Source: Nitrospirota bacterium (GTDB taxonomy: Bacteria; Nitrospirota; Nitrospiria; Nitrospirales; Nitrospiraceae). Taken from it: a stretch of DNA of 64,000 nt. The stretch lies in contig JBFMAX010000003.1 of the NCBI GenBank assembly GCA_040755395.1, forward strand, positions 62,001 to 126,000. Direction: 5' to 3'. The translations under genes and the position numbers were made by a program. This document shows positions 37,993 through 46,552 of this stretch, piece by piece. Within the stretch, counting starts at the first letter, position 1, and every line of letters begins with the position of its first letter. The notes under the pieces were generated by a model that did not search any database, was not told where the DNA came from, and worked only from the letters and a program-made list of their open reading frames with translations.

Positions 37993-40884
37993 TCACCTCC
38001 CGCTGATCGGGGTGTCTGAAGCCTGAGCCGTCAGGCTTCCAGGCTCCTGTCGTTGCCCGTGCTGCACCACCTCTTTCTCCAACTCGCCCCGCCGTGCGGC
38101 GGCGGAGAGTCCGGCCCAGATGCGGGTCCTGGCCTGCTCCTTGTCCGCGTCCTTGAGTCCGGCCGCGACCAGTTCGGCTTCGTGCGCCGCGACGCGCAGC
38201 GATTGCGCATAATGAACGATGTCCCAAATTTCTTCAGGTTTCAATTGCTCGCTGAACACCGGCATGGGCGTGCCGCCCACGCCGGTCGCGACAGTCTTGA
38301 AGAGATGTTCGCTGTCGTGGCCCAGTTTCACGCCGCCTGCGGCGCCGGCCGGCAAGGTGAAATTCGCCGGCTTCAGCGGCTGTCCCCAGATGTCCTTGAG
38401 CACCGGCACCATGGGACCGTCTCCCTGCCCGCCCGAACCGTGGCAGATCATGCAGTTGGCCAGGAACAGCCCTTTTCCTTTTTCCAACGACGCCGTCGTG
38501 ATCGGCGGTTCACTCGGAATCGCGATCGGCCGTTCGACAGGCTCCTTCGACCAACGATCCGAGAACGTCTTGATGTACTGGACCACGGCGCGGCGTTCGT
38601 GATCGGAAATCTCCTGCCAGGACGGCATCGCGGTGCCCCACAGCCCGTGGGTGATCGTGCTGAAGAGATCCACATCGGTCGGGAGCGAATCCTTGCCCGG
38701 GGTCGAGCGGAACTTGAACACGCCCTTCGTGAAATCGCGCGGACGGGGATCCATGAACCGCGCTGCCGGCCCGTTGCCGTCTCCTTGCACCCCGTGGCAG
38801 CCGACGCAGCGGCGGACATAGACCTCACGGCCGAACTTGAGCAGATCCTCGTGCGCCTGCGGGCTGGCATCGAGGGCCAGGCCCGCGACCTTCTGCGTCG
38901 AGGCGAAGCCTTCGCGCCAGTCGCCGATGCCCGTGCCCAGCTTCTGCAGATACGCCACCAGCGCCTGACCCTCCTCGTTGAGCCGCGGCGGGCCTCCGTC
39001 CTTGGCACGCTCGAACAGCCACGGGAACGCGGGCATGATCGAGTCCGGCACCACCTCCTGCGGCGACCAGTGGTGGGCGATATGCCAATCGTCGCCGTAC
39101 TTGAGACCCACACGGGTCAGATCGGGTCCGATCCGCCTGGTGCTGAAGAGATGCGGGCGGTCATGGGCGTATTCCCCGGCCTGCGAGACCGGTCCCCACC
39201 GGAACGACTCGCCGGTGACCGGGCGGACATATTGGGAGTGGCAATACCAGCAGCCCTCGCGGATATACACTTGTCGGCCTTGCAGTTCCTGCGGCGTGTA
39301 GTCGGCCACCCGGATCGGCAGCTTGGTGACGACGTCCTCGACGAGCGGCGTGCGTGTTTCGGCCATGAGCCAGGGCGTCACGCCCTGGATGCCGACCGCG
39401 AGGAAGAAGAAGCCGAACCCGGCGGCGAGAAACACCGTCGAGGGGCTTTCGATCCAACTCCCTTTGGCGACGACCTGGACCGGTGTTTCGTCCGGTCCCG
39501 CGGCGTCGGAAACCTCGCGCTCCAGCGGCGTCCCTTCCTGAGCGGTCTTGTAGAAGTTGATGAACATCAAGAGCAGGGCCACGTCCATCGCGACGCCGCC
39601 CAGCGTCCGGGCCACCCACCAGGGCTTCATCTCCTTGACCGTGTCCACGAAGTTGGCGCCGAACTCCAACATCGAACCCTGGACGAAGCCCTGCGCGGTC
39701 AGCCCCACGGCCATGACGGTAAAGCCGGCGATCGTGAGCCAGAGGTGCCAGCTCGCCAGCCGATCGCTCCACAACTTCCGGCCCGTGACCCGCGGCCACA
39801 CGTAGTAGGCCGAGCCCACCGCCCAGACGACGAAGGTGCCGAAGACGGTCAGGTGCGAATGGGCGATGACGAAGTCGTTGAAATGGGTCAATTCCTGCAG
39901 CCGGCGCAGCGCCTCGACCGACCCTTGGAAGCACCCGAGCAGGTAATAGACCGCGCCCAGCATCAGAAACTTGGCGGCGTAATTGTCGCTCCCTCCGCCC
40001 CCGGCCACCGCGCCCCAGCGGCCCAGCATCGTCCCGAAGAAGTTCACGATCACCGTCCACACCGGAATGATCAGCAGCATGCTGGTCACGATCGAGATCG
40101 TCTGGGTCCAATGCGGAATGGGACTGTAGAGATAGTGGTGCGTGCCCACGAACGGATAGAAGAACGCGAGCGACCAGAACCCCAAGAGCGAGAGTTTGTG
40201 GCTGTAGAGCGCGTTCTTGGCGCTCAGCGGCAGGAAGTAATAGATGAGGGCGAGCCCGGCCGGGGTGATCCAGAGCCCGACGATATAATGGATATACAGC
40301 CCGTGCATGGCGGCGCTGTTGACGCCGGCGATGTCCTCCGTATAAGGGAGCAGCACGTTGCCGAGGATCAGATTCATGACCGTCCAGATCAGCGCGGCGG
40401 TGGTGTACCACATGGCTACATAGAAGCGTGTTTCCACCCGGTGGAAGACCGTGGCCAGCACCTGGAACGTGATCACACCCAGCACCGCGAAGCGCAGGAT
40501 ATTCAACGGCCACTGGAACTCGCCGGCCTCCAGGCCCATGTTGTAGCCCATCAGCAGGGACAGTGAGCCGAAGATCAGAAACGCGTTCCAGGCGTGCAGG
40601 AGCCACCAGCCCCATGCCTCCTTGTACATCCGCACGCCGCAGAGGCGCGGGACGACGTAATAGAGCAGGCCCAAAAACACCGTGGAAAATGAGCCGAAGA
40701 TCACGCCGTTGACGTGGACGGGCCGCAGACGGCCGAAGGTCAGCCACGGAAGGCCGTCCAGAAATTCCGGATTGTGGAATTTGATCGAGACCAGCACCCC
40801 GACGATCGGGAACACCGTCAGCCACACGAGCGACCACCAGATCCACGCCTTCACCAACGGCCGATTGACCAACTCGTCCTGCAT
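37993..40884 (-). CDS. Fused cbb3-type cytochrome c oxidase CcoN-CcoO with dihaem CcoP-like tail
   Basis: The Met at 40884 (MQDELVNRPLVKAWIWWSLV) follows GAGGAG. In the 963-residue product, residues 1-450 form a CcoN-like core of about 12 TM helices with His57 (RPVHVNG), His199 (YIHYIVG), His249-His250 (GTHHY, CuB ligands) and HSHLTVFGT (342-344, haem b and b3 ligands). A TM segment then leads to a CcoO-like monohaem domain (CWYCH, 545-549). Two further c-type domains follow (CVGCH, 693-697; CMICH, 811-815), as in CcoP. It would take electrons from cytochrome c and reduce O2 at the inner membrane. Having N, O and the dihaem part in one chain is unusual; separate subunits are the norm. Confidence 0.88.
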   Translation of the reverse strand: MQDELVNRPLVKAWIWWSLVWLTVFPIVGVLVSIKFHNPEFLDGLPWLTFGRLRPVHVNGVIFGSFSTVFLGLLYYVVPRLCGVRMYKEAWGWWLLHAWNAFLIFGSLSLLMGYNMGLEAGEFQWPLNILRFAVLGVITFQVLATVFHRVETRFYVAMWYTTAALIWTVMNLILGNVLLPYTEDIAGVNSAAMHGLYIHYIVGLWITPAGLALIYYFLPLSAKNALYSHKLSLLGFWSLAFFYPFVGTHHYLYSPIPHWTQTISIVTSMLLIIPVWTVIVNFFGTMLGRWGAVAGGGGSDNYAAKFLMLGAVYYLLGCFQGSVEALRRLQELTHFNDFVIAHSHLTVFGTFVVWAVGSAYYVWPRVTGRKLWSDRLASWHLWLTIAGFTVMAVGLTAQGFVQGSMLEFGANFVDTVKEMKPWWVARTLGGVAMDVALLLMFINFYKTAQEGTPLEREVSDAAGPDETPVQVVAKGSWIESPSTVFLAAGFGFFFLAVGIQGVTPWLMAETRTPLVEDVVTKLPIRVADYTPQELQGRQVYIREGCWYCHSQYVRPVTGESFRWGPVSQAGEYAHDRPHLFSTRRIGPDLTRVGLKYGDDWHIAHHWSPQEVVPDSIMPAFPWLFERAKDGGPPRLNEEGQALVAYLQKLGTGIGDWREGFASTQKVAGLALDASPQAHEDLLKFGREVYVRRCVGCHGVQGDGNGPAARFMDPRPRDFTKGVFKFRSTPGKDSLPTDVDLFSTITHGLWGTAMPSWQEISDHERRAVVQYIKTFSDRWSKEPVERPIAIPSEPPITTASLEKGKGLFLANCMICHGSGGQGDGPMVPVLKDIWGQPLKPANFTLPAGAAGGVKLGHDSEHLFKTVATGVGGTPMPVFSEQLKPEEIWDIVHYAQSLRVAAHEAELVAAGLKDADKEQARTRIWAGLSAAARRGELEKEVVQHGQRQEPGSLTAQASDTPISGR

Positions 40885-40934
40885 AACGTTCTCCTCTTTC
40901 CGACGCTTCGACATCCCCGCGGGAAAGACCGCCT

Positions 40935-42320
40935 TCACCACTCCTTACCAAGGAGGGGTTGGAGAGGTACGGCCGACTCCCGCTCCGGCGGACCCGCAGT
41001 CCGCAGGATCAACCAGCCTGCGGCGCCCGCCAGGACCGACCCGGTCAGGATGCCCACTTTGGCGGGAGCGTCCAGCGGCGTCTTGCCGAACGCGAGCCCG
41101 TCGATGAACAGCGACATCGTGAAACCGATGCCGGCCAGACATCCCACGCCGATCACGTGACGCCATGTGATCTCCTCGGGCAGGGCGGCGACCCCAATGC
41201 GCACCGCCGACCAAGAAGCCAGCGTGACCCCGACCGGCTTGCCGATCAGCAGGCCGGCGATCACGCCGAGCGCCACCGGAGGCAACAGGGTCGCCGCCGG
41301 ATCGCCCTCGATCGTGACGCCGGCGTTGGCCAGGGCGAAGACGGGCAGGACGACGGCGATGATCCACGGGTGCAGGGCGTGCTCCAGACGCTGCAGCGGG
41401 GTGCCGACTTCGTGGGCCGCCTGCTGCAGGCGTGTCGCCACGGCCTGCCGGTCCGGGTTCGCCAGCGGGGGACGGCCCGGGTCCGTCGCCTTCTGGAACT
41501 TCTCGAGCAGCGCGCGCACCCGCACGACGAACTCCTCACCGGACAGCTTCGTCCTCGCCGGGATCGTAAGCGCCGCGAGCACGCCGGCGATTGTCGGATG
41601 GATGCCGGACAGGAAGAACGCTAGCCACAACCCGCCGATGCCGAGAATTCCGTAGACCAGCGGATGGCGGATGCCCAGGAGGTTCGCGCCGATGAGACCG
41701 ACCAGAAACGCCGCGCCCACCGCCAGGCTCGCCCAGGAGATCGTGGACGTGTAAAACAAGGCGATGATCAGCACCGCCGCCAGGTCGTCCCGGATCGCGA
41801 GCGCGACGAGAAAGACCTTGAGCGCAACCGGGACGCGCGCCCCGAGCAGCGACAGGATTCCCAGCGAGAAGGCGATGTCCGTGGCCATCGGGATGCCCCA
41901 GCCCCTCGCGCCCTCGGTCCCGGCGTTGAAGCCGAAGTAGATCAGGGCCGGGAGAGTCGACCCCCCCAGCGCGGCGGCGAGGGGTAGGGCGGCCTGGCGC
42001 AGAGAGGAGAGCTCCCCGACCAGGACCTCGCGCTTGATTTCCAGCCCGATGACGAAGAAGAACATCGCCATGAGCCCGTCGTTGATCCACAGGATCAGCG
42101 GCTCCGTGAGGGCGAAGTCGCCGATTCCGAGCGTGACCGGCAGCCGACGAAACGCCGGGTAGGCATCCGCCCAGGGCGAGTTCGCCCATGCCAGCGCAAT
42201 GACCGTCGAGATCAGCAGCAGGATGCCGGCCGCCGACTCCGCGTGGATGAAGCTCTGGAACGGCTCGATGACCGGCCCGATCAGCGGCTCTCTGGTCCCG
42301 TCTTCGTTCCGTTGAAACAT
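40935..42320 (-). CDS. nhaA: Na+/H+ antiporter NhaA
   Basis: 461 residues, about 12 TM helices. Family signatures are IHAESAAGILLLISTVIALA, WINDGLMAMFFFVIGLEIKR, GWGIPMATDIAFSLGILSLL, and the ion-binding Asp pair in LAIRDDLAAVLIIALFYTS (normally AIxDDLGA). C-terminal parts are GIGFTMSLFIDGLAFG and GWLILRTAG. It is electrogenic, exporting Na+ in exchange for two H+. The last residues (LQPLLGKEW) are translated from a REP-like repeat, so the natural C-terminus has been altered by repeat DNA. An approximately 25-residue internal hydrophilic insertion (ATDPGRPPLANPDRQAVATR) resembles that in other long NhaA proteins. Confidence 0.92.
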   Translation of the reverse strand: MFQRNEDGTREPLIGPVIEPFQSFIHAESAAGILLLISTVIALAWANSPWADAYPAFRRLPVTLGIGDFALTEPLILWINDGLMAMFFFVIGLEIKREVLVGELSSLRQAALPLAAALGGSTLPALIYFGFNAGTEGARGWGIPMATDIAFSLGILSLLGARVPVALKVFLVALAIRDDLAAVLIIALFYTSTISWASLAVGAAFLVGLIGANLLGIRHPLVYGILGIGGLWLAFFLSGIHPTIAGVLAALTIPARTKLSGEEFVVRVRALLEKFQKATDPGRPPLANPDRQAVATRLQQAAHEVGTPLQRLEHALHPWIIAVVLPVFALANAGVTIEGDPAATLLPPVALGVIAGLLIGKPVGVTLASWSAVRIGVAALPEEITWRHVIGVGCLAGIGFTMSLFIDGLAFGKTPLDAPAKVGILTGSVLAGAAGWLILRTAGPPERESAVPLQPLLGKEW

Positions 42321-42570
42321 GACTGCGCAAGAGGTTCAGGGCCCTCGGTGGCCTTTCTTCTTTTTGAGATACAGCACCGTCAGGCCGATGAAACCGATGA
42401 CCACCGCCAAGCAAGACCAAAGGATCCGTGGTCGCCTCCGGTTGGACGAGAGCTATCAGCTCGCATGCGCGACAGGCGAGAAAAGCGCGACGTGCCGAAC
42501 CCCGCTATCCCGTGCCCCGCGCCCCGCTATCCCTTTACCCCGTAACCCCATTACCCCTCGCCTCGCGCCC
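42321..42570. repeat. Intergenic region with C-rich array and a possible tiny TM ORF
   Basis: On the minus strand upstream of nhaA a frame ends WSCLAVVIGFIGLTVLYLKK followed by KKGHRGP and a stop at about 42338. It has GGAGG upstream but no standard start before the TM segment, so I do not call it a gene. The rest (42503-42584) is a C-rich near-heptad array (CCCCGCGCCCCGCTATCCCT and similar). Confidence 0.45.
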
Positions 42571-45267
42571 CTAGCCCCTCGCCTTCTGACGTCGGCTTCG
42601 AGCAAGGTCTTCCAGGCAGCGGATCACCAGGGCGGTCCAGCCGGTCTGATGACTTGCGCCGCAGCCCCGTCCCGTGTCTCCGTCGAAGTATTCGTGGAAC
42701 AGCGTCAACGCGCGCCAATGCGGATCATCGGCGAAGCGCCGGTCCTCTCCCTGCCATGGGCTCAGGCCCCGATCGTCCGGATGAAAGGTCGCCGCGAGAC
42801 GTTCCGCGAGCAGGAGAGCGATCTCTCGAAGGGACTTCTTCCGTCCCGACCCGGTCGGATAGTCGACGAGCAACCCGTCGCCGTAGAAATGGTGGTAACG
42901 CTCGAGCGCTTCGATGAGGAGATAGTTCAATGGAAACCAGACCGGCCCCCGCCAGTTCGAATTCCCGCCGAACAGGTCGTTGTCGGATTCGCCGGGGACG
43001 TAAGCGACCCGATACTCGTTTCCCTCGGCTTGAAAGACATACGGGTGTTCCAGATGCGCCCGCGACAGCGAGCGGATGCCGAAGGGCGCCAAGAACTCAT
43101 GCTCATCCAGTGTATAGCTCAACACCCGCTCCAGGCGGGCCCGGGAGGGGATGGCCAGCAGCAACCGATCGTGGGAGGCGTCTTTCAGCGACTCCATGTA
43201 AGAGATTTGGCGGTGAAGGTCCTGCCGGTTCTCGATGAACCAGCGCATCCGTTTGGTGAAGCCGGGGAGGCGGTCGAGTTCATTTCGTTCCAGGACTTCC
43301 ACCGCGATCAGCGGCAACAGCCCGACGATCGAGCGGACCTTCAGGGCGACGGGTTCGCCGTTCACATGCAGATGGTCGTAATAAAACCCGTCTTCTTCCT
43401 CCCACAAGCCGGTTCCGTCGAGGTTGTTCAACGCGTCTGCGATCGCCACGAAGTGCTCGAAGAACTTGGACGCCACATCTTCATACGCCAGGTCCTCCTG
43501 GGCCAGTTCAATGGCCATCGCCAGCATCGTGAGACAGTAGAAGGCCATCCAGGCCGTGCCGTCCGCCTGCTCCAAGTGGCCGCCGGTGGGGAGCGGCTTG
43601 GAGCGGTCGAACACGCCGATGTTGTCGAGCCCCAGAAATCCCCCCGAGAAAAGATGTCGGCCGCGCACGTCCTTGCGGTTGACCCACCAGGTGAAATTGA
43701 TGAGCAGCTTCTGGAACGCCCGGGTGAGAAACACGCGGTCGCGCTTGCCCCGCTGCGCCGTGATCTTGTACACGCGCCAGCAGGCCCAGGCGTGGACGGG
43801 CGGGTTCGCGTCGGCGAACGCGAACTCATAGGCCGGCATCTCGCCGTTCGGGTGCATGTACCACTCGCGCAAAAACAAGATGAGTTGGACCTTGGCGAAC
43901 TCCGGATCGATCCGCGCGAACGGGATCATGTGGAAGGCCAGGTCCCAGACCGCGTACCAGGGGAACTCCCACTTGTCCGGCATCGAAATGACATCGCGGT
44001 TGTAGAGATGCATCCAGTCGCTGTTCCGGCCCAGGCGCCGCGAGGGGGGCGGGGGAGGCTGGGACGGATCGCCGTCCAGCCAGTCTTTGACGACATAGAA
44101 GTAAAACTGCTTGGTCCACAGGAGGCCGGCGTAGGCCTGGCGCGCCACGCGGCGCTCCTCGTCGGACAGAGCCGGCGGGATCACGGCGGCGTAGAACTCG
44201 TCGGCTTCCCGGATCCGCTCGTCAAAGAGGCGGTCGAACTCCCGCGCGAACGGCGACGCCGTCGCGGCTTCCTCTCGGCAAAGCCGTAAGCGCACGACCT
44301 GCTGTTGTCCCGCCGGCACATCGAGACGATACAGGGCGGCGACTTTGGTCCCGACGCCGGCCGGATTGACTGCGCCGGTTCGACTGTGAACGACAAACTC
44401 GTGAAACGCGTCCTTGACGTGCGGCGAAGAATTCGCCGTTCCGAACAAGCGGGCCGTGTTGGTCTCGTTCTCGGTGAACAGGAACTCCGGGCCGTGCCGG
44501 CCGGCGGCCGATTCGGCGATGAAACGGAACCGTCCCAGCTCGTGGTGGTCGGTCAGGACCGCCGTGTCGTTCGCGCGGACGATCTGCGGCTTGGGGCCGT
44601 ACCCCTCTCCGAAGCGGCCCCAAGCCCAGATATTGCGGAACCAGAGGGTCGGCAGCAGATGGAGCGTCGCCGGCTCCGGGCCTCGGTTGGCGATCGTGAG
44701 GCGGATCAGGAGATCGTCGGGCGAGGCCTTGGCGTACTCCGCGAACACGTCCCAGTAGCGGTTGTCGTCGAAGATGCCGGTGTCCGGCAGCTCGAACTCG
44801 GGTTCGTCCTTTCCACGGCGGCGGTTCTCCTCGACCAGACGCGTGTAGGGAAATTCCGCGTGAGGATACTTGTAGAGGGCCTTCATGTAGGAATGCGTCG
44901 GGGTCGAGTCGAGATAGAAATAGCATTCCTTCACGTCCTCTCCGTGATTGCCTTCCGGGCCGGACAAGCCGAACAGCCGCTCTTTGAGAATCGGGTCGCG
45001 TCCGTTCCAGAGGGCGAGCGCGAAGCACAATCGGCAACGCCGGTCGCAGACGCCGAGCAGGCCGTCTTCGCCCCAGCGGTACGCGCGGCTGCGTGCATGG
45101 TCGTGGGGAAAATAGTCCCAACAGGTCCCGTCGGCCGAGTAGTCCTCCCGCACGGTCCCCCACTGCCGTTCCGAGAGATAGGGTCCCCACCGTGTCCAGT
45201 AGCGTGTTCGCTCCGCGTCCTCGGCGAGACGCTTCCACTCGGCGCCGCGCGATTTCGGTTTGGCCAT
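42571..45267 (-). CDS. GH63-type glucosidase (MGH1-like)
   Basis: 898 residues starting [20 protein letters not shown]. No signal peptide is visible, so it is cytoplasmic. The N-terminal beta-sandwich region contains [20 protein letters not shown]. The (alpha/alpha)6 catalytic domain contains [20 protein letters not shown], then [20 protein letters not shown] with [20 protein letters not shown], and [15 protein letters not shown] near residue 800, the GH63 exit motif. Bacterial members include glucosylglycerate and mannosylglycerate hydrolases, so turnover of a compatible solute is a reasonable role; alpha-glucosidase on short glycogen oligomers is the alternative. Confidence 0.85.
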   Translation of the reverse strand: MAKPKSRGAEWKRLAEDAERTRYWTRWGPYLSERQWGTVREDYSADGTCWDYFPHDHARSRAYRWGEDGLLGVCDRRCRLCFALALWNGRDPILKERLFGLSGPEGNHGEDVKECYFYLDSTPTHSYMKALYKYPHAEFPYTRLVEENRRRGKDEPEFELPDTGIFDDNRYWDVFAEYAKASPDDLLIRLTIANRGPEPATLHLLPTLWFRNIWAWGRFGEGYGPKPQIVRANDTAVLTDHHELGRFRFIAESAAGRHGPEFLFTENETNTARLFGTANSSPHVKDAFHEFVVHSRTGAVNPAGVGTKVAALYRLDVPAGQQQVVRLRLCREEAATASPFAREFDRLFDERIREADEFYAAVIPPALSDEERRVARQAYAGLLWTKQFYFYVVKDWLDGDPSQPPPPPSRRLGRNSDWMHLYNRDVISMPDKWEFPWYAVWDLAFHMIPFARIDPEFAKVQLILFLREWYMHPNGEMPAYEFAFADANPPVHAWACWRVYKITAQRGKRDRVFLTRAFQKLLINFTWWVNRKDVRGRHLFSGGFLGLDNIGVFDRSKPLPTGGHLEQADGTAWMAFYCLTMLAMAIELAQEDLAYEDVASKFFEHFVAIADALNNLDGTGLWEEEDGFYYDHLHVNGEPVALKVRSIVGLLPLIAVEVLERNELDRLPGFTKRMRWFIENRQDLHRQISYMESLKDASHDRLLLAIPSRARLERVLSYTLDEHEFLAPFGIRSLSRAHLEHPYVFQAEGNEYRVAYVPGESDNDLFGGNSNWRGPVWFPLNYLLIEALERYHHFYGDGLLVDYPTGSGRKKSLREIALLLAERLAATFHPDDRGLSPWQGEDRRFADDPHWRALTLFHEYFDGDTGRGCGASHQTGWTALVIRCLEDLARSRRQKARG

Positions 45268-45279
45268 GTGCTCCCCGCT

Positions 45280-45432
45280 CTACTTCATCGCGCTCCTGGC
45301 CCGCGCGACCGCTTTTTGCGCCCGCTTGGTGATCGTCTTGCGGGCTTTCCGGGCGGTCTTCTTGACCTTCTTCGTAGCCTTGCGCTTCAGGGCTTTGGCT
45401 TTCTTGCCGGCTTTATCCATAAGGCTGCCCAT
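45280..45432 (-). CDS. Lys/Ala-rich histone H1-like small protein
   Basis: A 50-residue ORF (MGSLMDKAGKKAKALKRKAT...) with AAGGAGG six bases before the ATG. About 40 percent of residues are Lys or Arg, in repeats of KKA/RKA/RKT, ending VARARSAMK. The pattern matches short bacterial H1-like or Hc1-type DNA-binding tails. It lies between the GH63 gene and the LEA-like lipoprotein on the same strand. DNA compaction or general stress protection is plausible but not demonstrated by sequence alone. Confidence 0.7.
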   Translation of the reverse strand: MGSLMDKAGKKAKALKRKATKKVKKTARKARKTITKRAQKAVARARSAMK

Positions 45433-45467
45433 GAGTGTCCTCCTTCCGCGGATTTTACGAGGGAGAT

Positions 45468-45734
45468 TTATTTCGTCGCCTCCTTGGCCTTCTCGACGGC
45501 TTCCTGCGCCGTCTCCTTGACCTGCTCCGCTCCTTCTTGTGCCTTTTCGGCCGCTTTCTCCGCCGCCGCCTCCACCTTCTCCTTGCCTTCCTGCATCGTC
45601 TGCCCGGCCTTCTCGACCGCTTCATCGACCTTCTTGCCGGCTTTCTCCGCCGGCCCTTCCTGTTTGCACCCAATTCCGACGCACAGCACCGCAGACGCCA
45701 AAAGAACCGTGAAACCTCGATACACGCTGCTCAT
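45468..45734 (-). CDS. Lipoprotein with LEA-like/apolipoprotein-like helical repeats
   Basis: The Met at 45734 (MSSVYRGFTVLLASAVLCVG) follows GGAGG. The lipobox is VGIGC, with the lipidated Cys near residue 23. The mature 65 residues are one long amphipathic helix built from an 11-residue-like period (AEKAGKKVDEAVEKAG, KVEAAAEKAAEKAQEGAEQV, KETAQEAVEKAKEATK), as in LEA group 3 proteins and YtxH-like or apolipoprotein-type repeats. It probably lies on the outer-membrane or inner-membrane surface. Its neighbours are the H1-like protein and two glycosidases. Confidence 0.75.
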   Translation of the reverse strand: MSSVYRGFTVLLASAVLCVGIGCKQEGPAEKAGKKVDEAVEKAGQTMQEGKEKVEAAAEKAAEKAQEGAEQVKETAQEAVEKAKEATK

Positions 45735-45807
45735 GGCTACCTCCTTTCCCCCGACCATCGCCCCGTTATTCATGCGTTTCGCCGCTTCCTGAAAGGTCTC
45801 TCTTTGC

Positions 45808-45853
45808 ATGAAGCACCCCCTCACCCTAACCCTCTCCCTCCGGGGAGAGGGAA
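45808..45853. repeat. REP-like hairpin
   Basis: CCCTCACCCTAACCCTCTCC followed by GGGGAGAGGG. Same family as at 34868 and 57620. Confidence 0.5.
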
Positions 45854-45868
45854 GTTTCGTACTCTTTC

Positions 45869-45886
45869 CCTCTAGCGCGCTAGAGG
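45869..45886. other. 18-bp perfect palindrome at the end of the cyclase gene
   Basis: CCTCTAGCGCGCTAGAGG, exactly self-complementary, overlaps the stop codon of the cyclase-family gene on the minus strand. No T-run follows. It could be a protein-binding site or a repeat terminus. Confidence 0.45.
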
Positions 45887-46551
45887 TGGAAGTCAGGGGG
45901 GTGTTGCTTTTCCCCCGGGATCCGGCGCAGCACCGCCCGGGCCGGCGCGCCGTCGCTTTGGGCGATTTTGATCGGCAGACAGATCAAGTCGTACTCGCCC
46001 GGACGGACGCGCGACAGGTCCAACCCCTCGATGATCCAGACGCCGGCCTTCAACAGCGCACGGTGCACCTCGGGCCCGTTCTTCTCGTAGCCGCCGACGG
46101 ACAAGTAATCGACGCCGACGGTCCGCACCCGGCGCGCGGCGAGGAACTCGCCGGCTTCCGTGGACAGATACACGAACTCCTTGGTGAAGGCGTCCGTCTT
46201 CCAGACTCGGGCGGAATTGCGTGTCTTGAACAGGATGCGCTCGCCGCGACGAATCCGGTGCGGGCACAATTCCTCCACGGTGATGCACTCGGGATCGCGG
46301 ATGGCGATGACGCGGGCCGGCCCGATCACGGCCGACAGCGGCATCTCGTCCAATCCTTTCCCGCCGCGGAGGAAATGAACCGGCGCGTCCATGTGCGTGC
46401 CGCTATGGGCCCCCATTAAGATCATCGAGAGCGTGCACTCGTCCCCCTGTTTTATGTCCAGGATGCGCGCGATCCGGACCGGCGGATTATCGGGCCAATG
46501 CGCCATGCCCGTCCGAAACGCCACCGACACGTCGATCCACGCCGACGCCAT
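45880..46551 (-). CDS. Cyclase/kynurenine-formamidase-like hydrolase
   Basis: 223 residues of the Cyclase (PF04199) family. The metal-binding motif HSGTHMDAPVHFLRGG is present, with the N-terminal WIDVSVAFRTGMAHWPDNP and the C-terminal GVDYLSVGGY...VHRALLKAGVWIIEGLDL. The family contains arylformamidase (KynB), isatin hydrolase and polyketide cyclase-like enzymes. No other tryptophan-degradation gene is nearby, so the substrate is open. It lies 1 bp after the GH15 gene start region on the same strand and may be cotranscribed with it. Confidence 0.85.
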   Translation of the reverse strand: MASAWIDVSVAFRTGMAHWPDNPPVRIARILDIKQGDECTLSMILMGAHSGTHMDAPVHFLRGGKGLDEMPLSAVIGPARVIAIRDPECITVEELCPHRIRRGERILFKTRNSARVWKTDAFTKEFVYLSTEAGEFLAARRVRTVGVDYLSVGGYEKNGPEVHRALLKAGVWIIEGLDLSRVRPGEYDLICLPIKIAQSDGAPARAVLRRIPGEKQHPPDFHL

Positions 46552-46552
46552 T

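Noticed and set aside
38053-40566. An 837-codon plus-strand frame opposite the fused oxidase
   Set aside because: Complementary to a gene with unmistakable haem and copper ligands. No start signal or domain.
37993-40884. Nitric oxide reductase (NorB) reading of the oxidase core
   Set aside because: CcoO and CcoP-like c-type domains are fused, and the core aligns with CcoN. I did not see the NorB glutamate pattern.
42338-42440. A tiny TM protein on the minus strand upstream of nhaA
   Set aside because: The TM segment and a GGAGG are present, but no ATG, GTG or TTG sits at a workable distance before the hydrophobic stretch.
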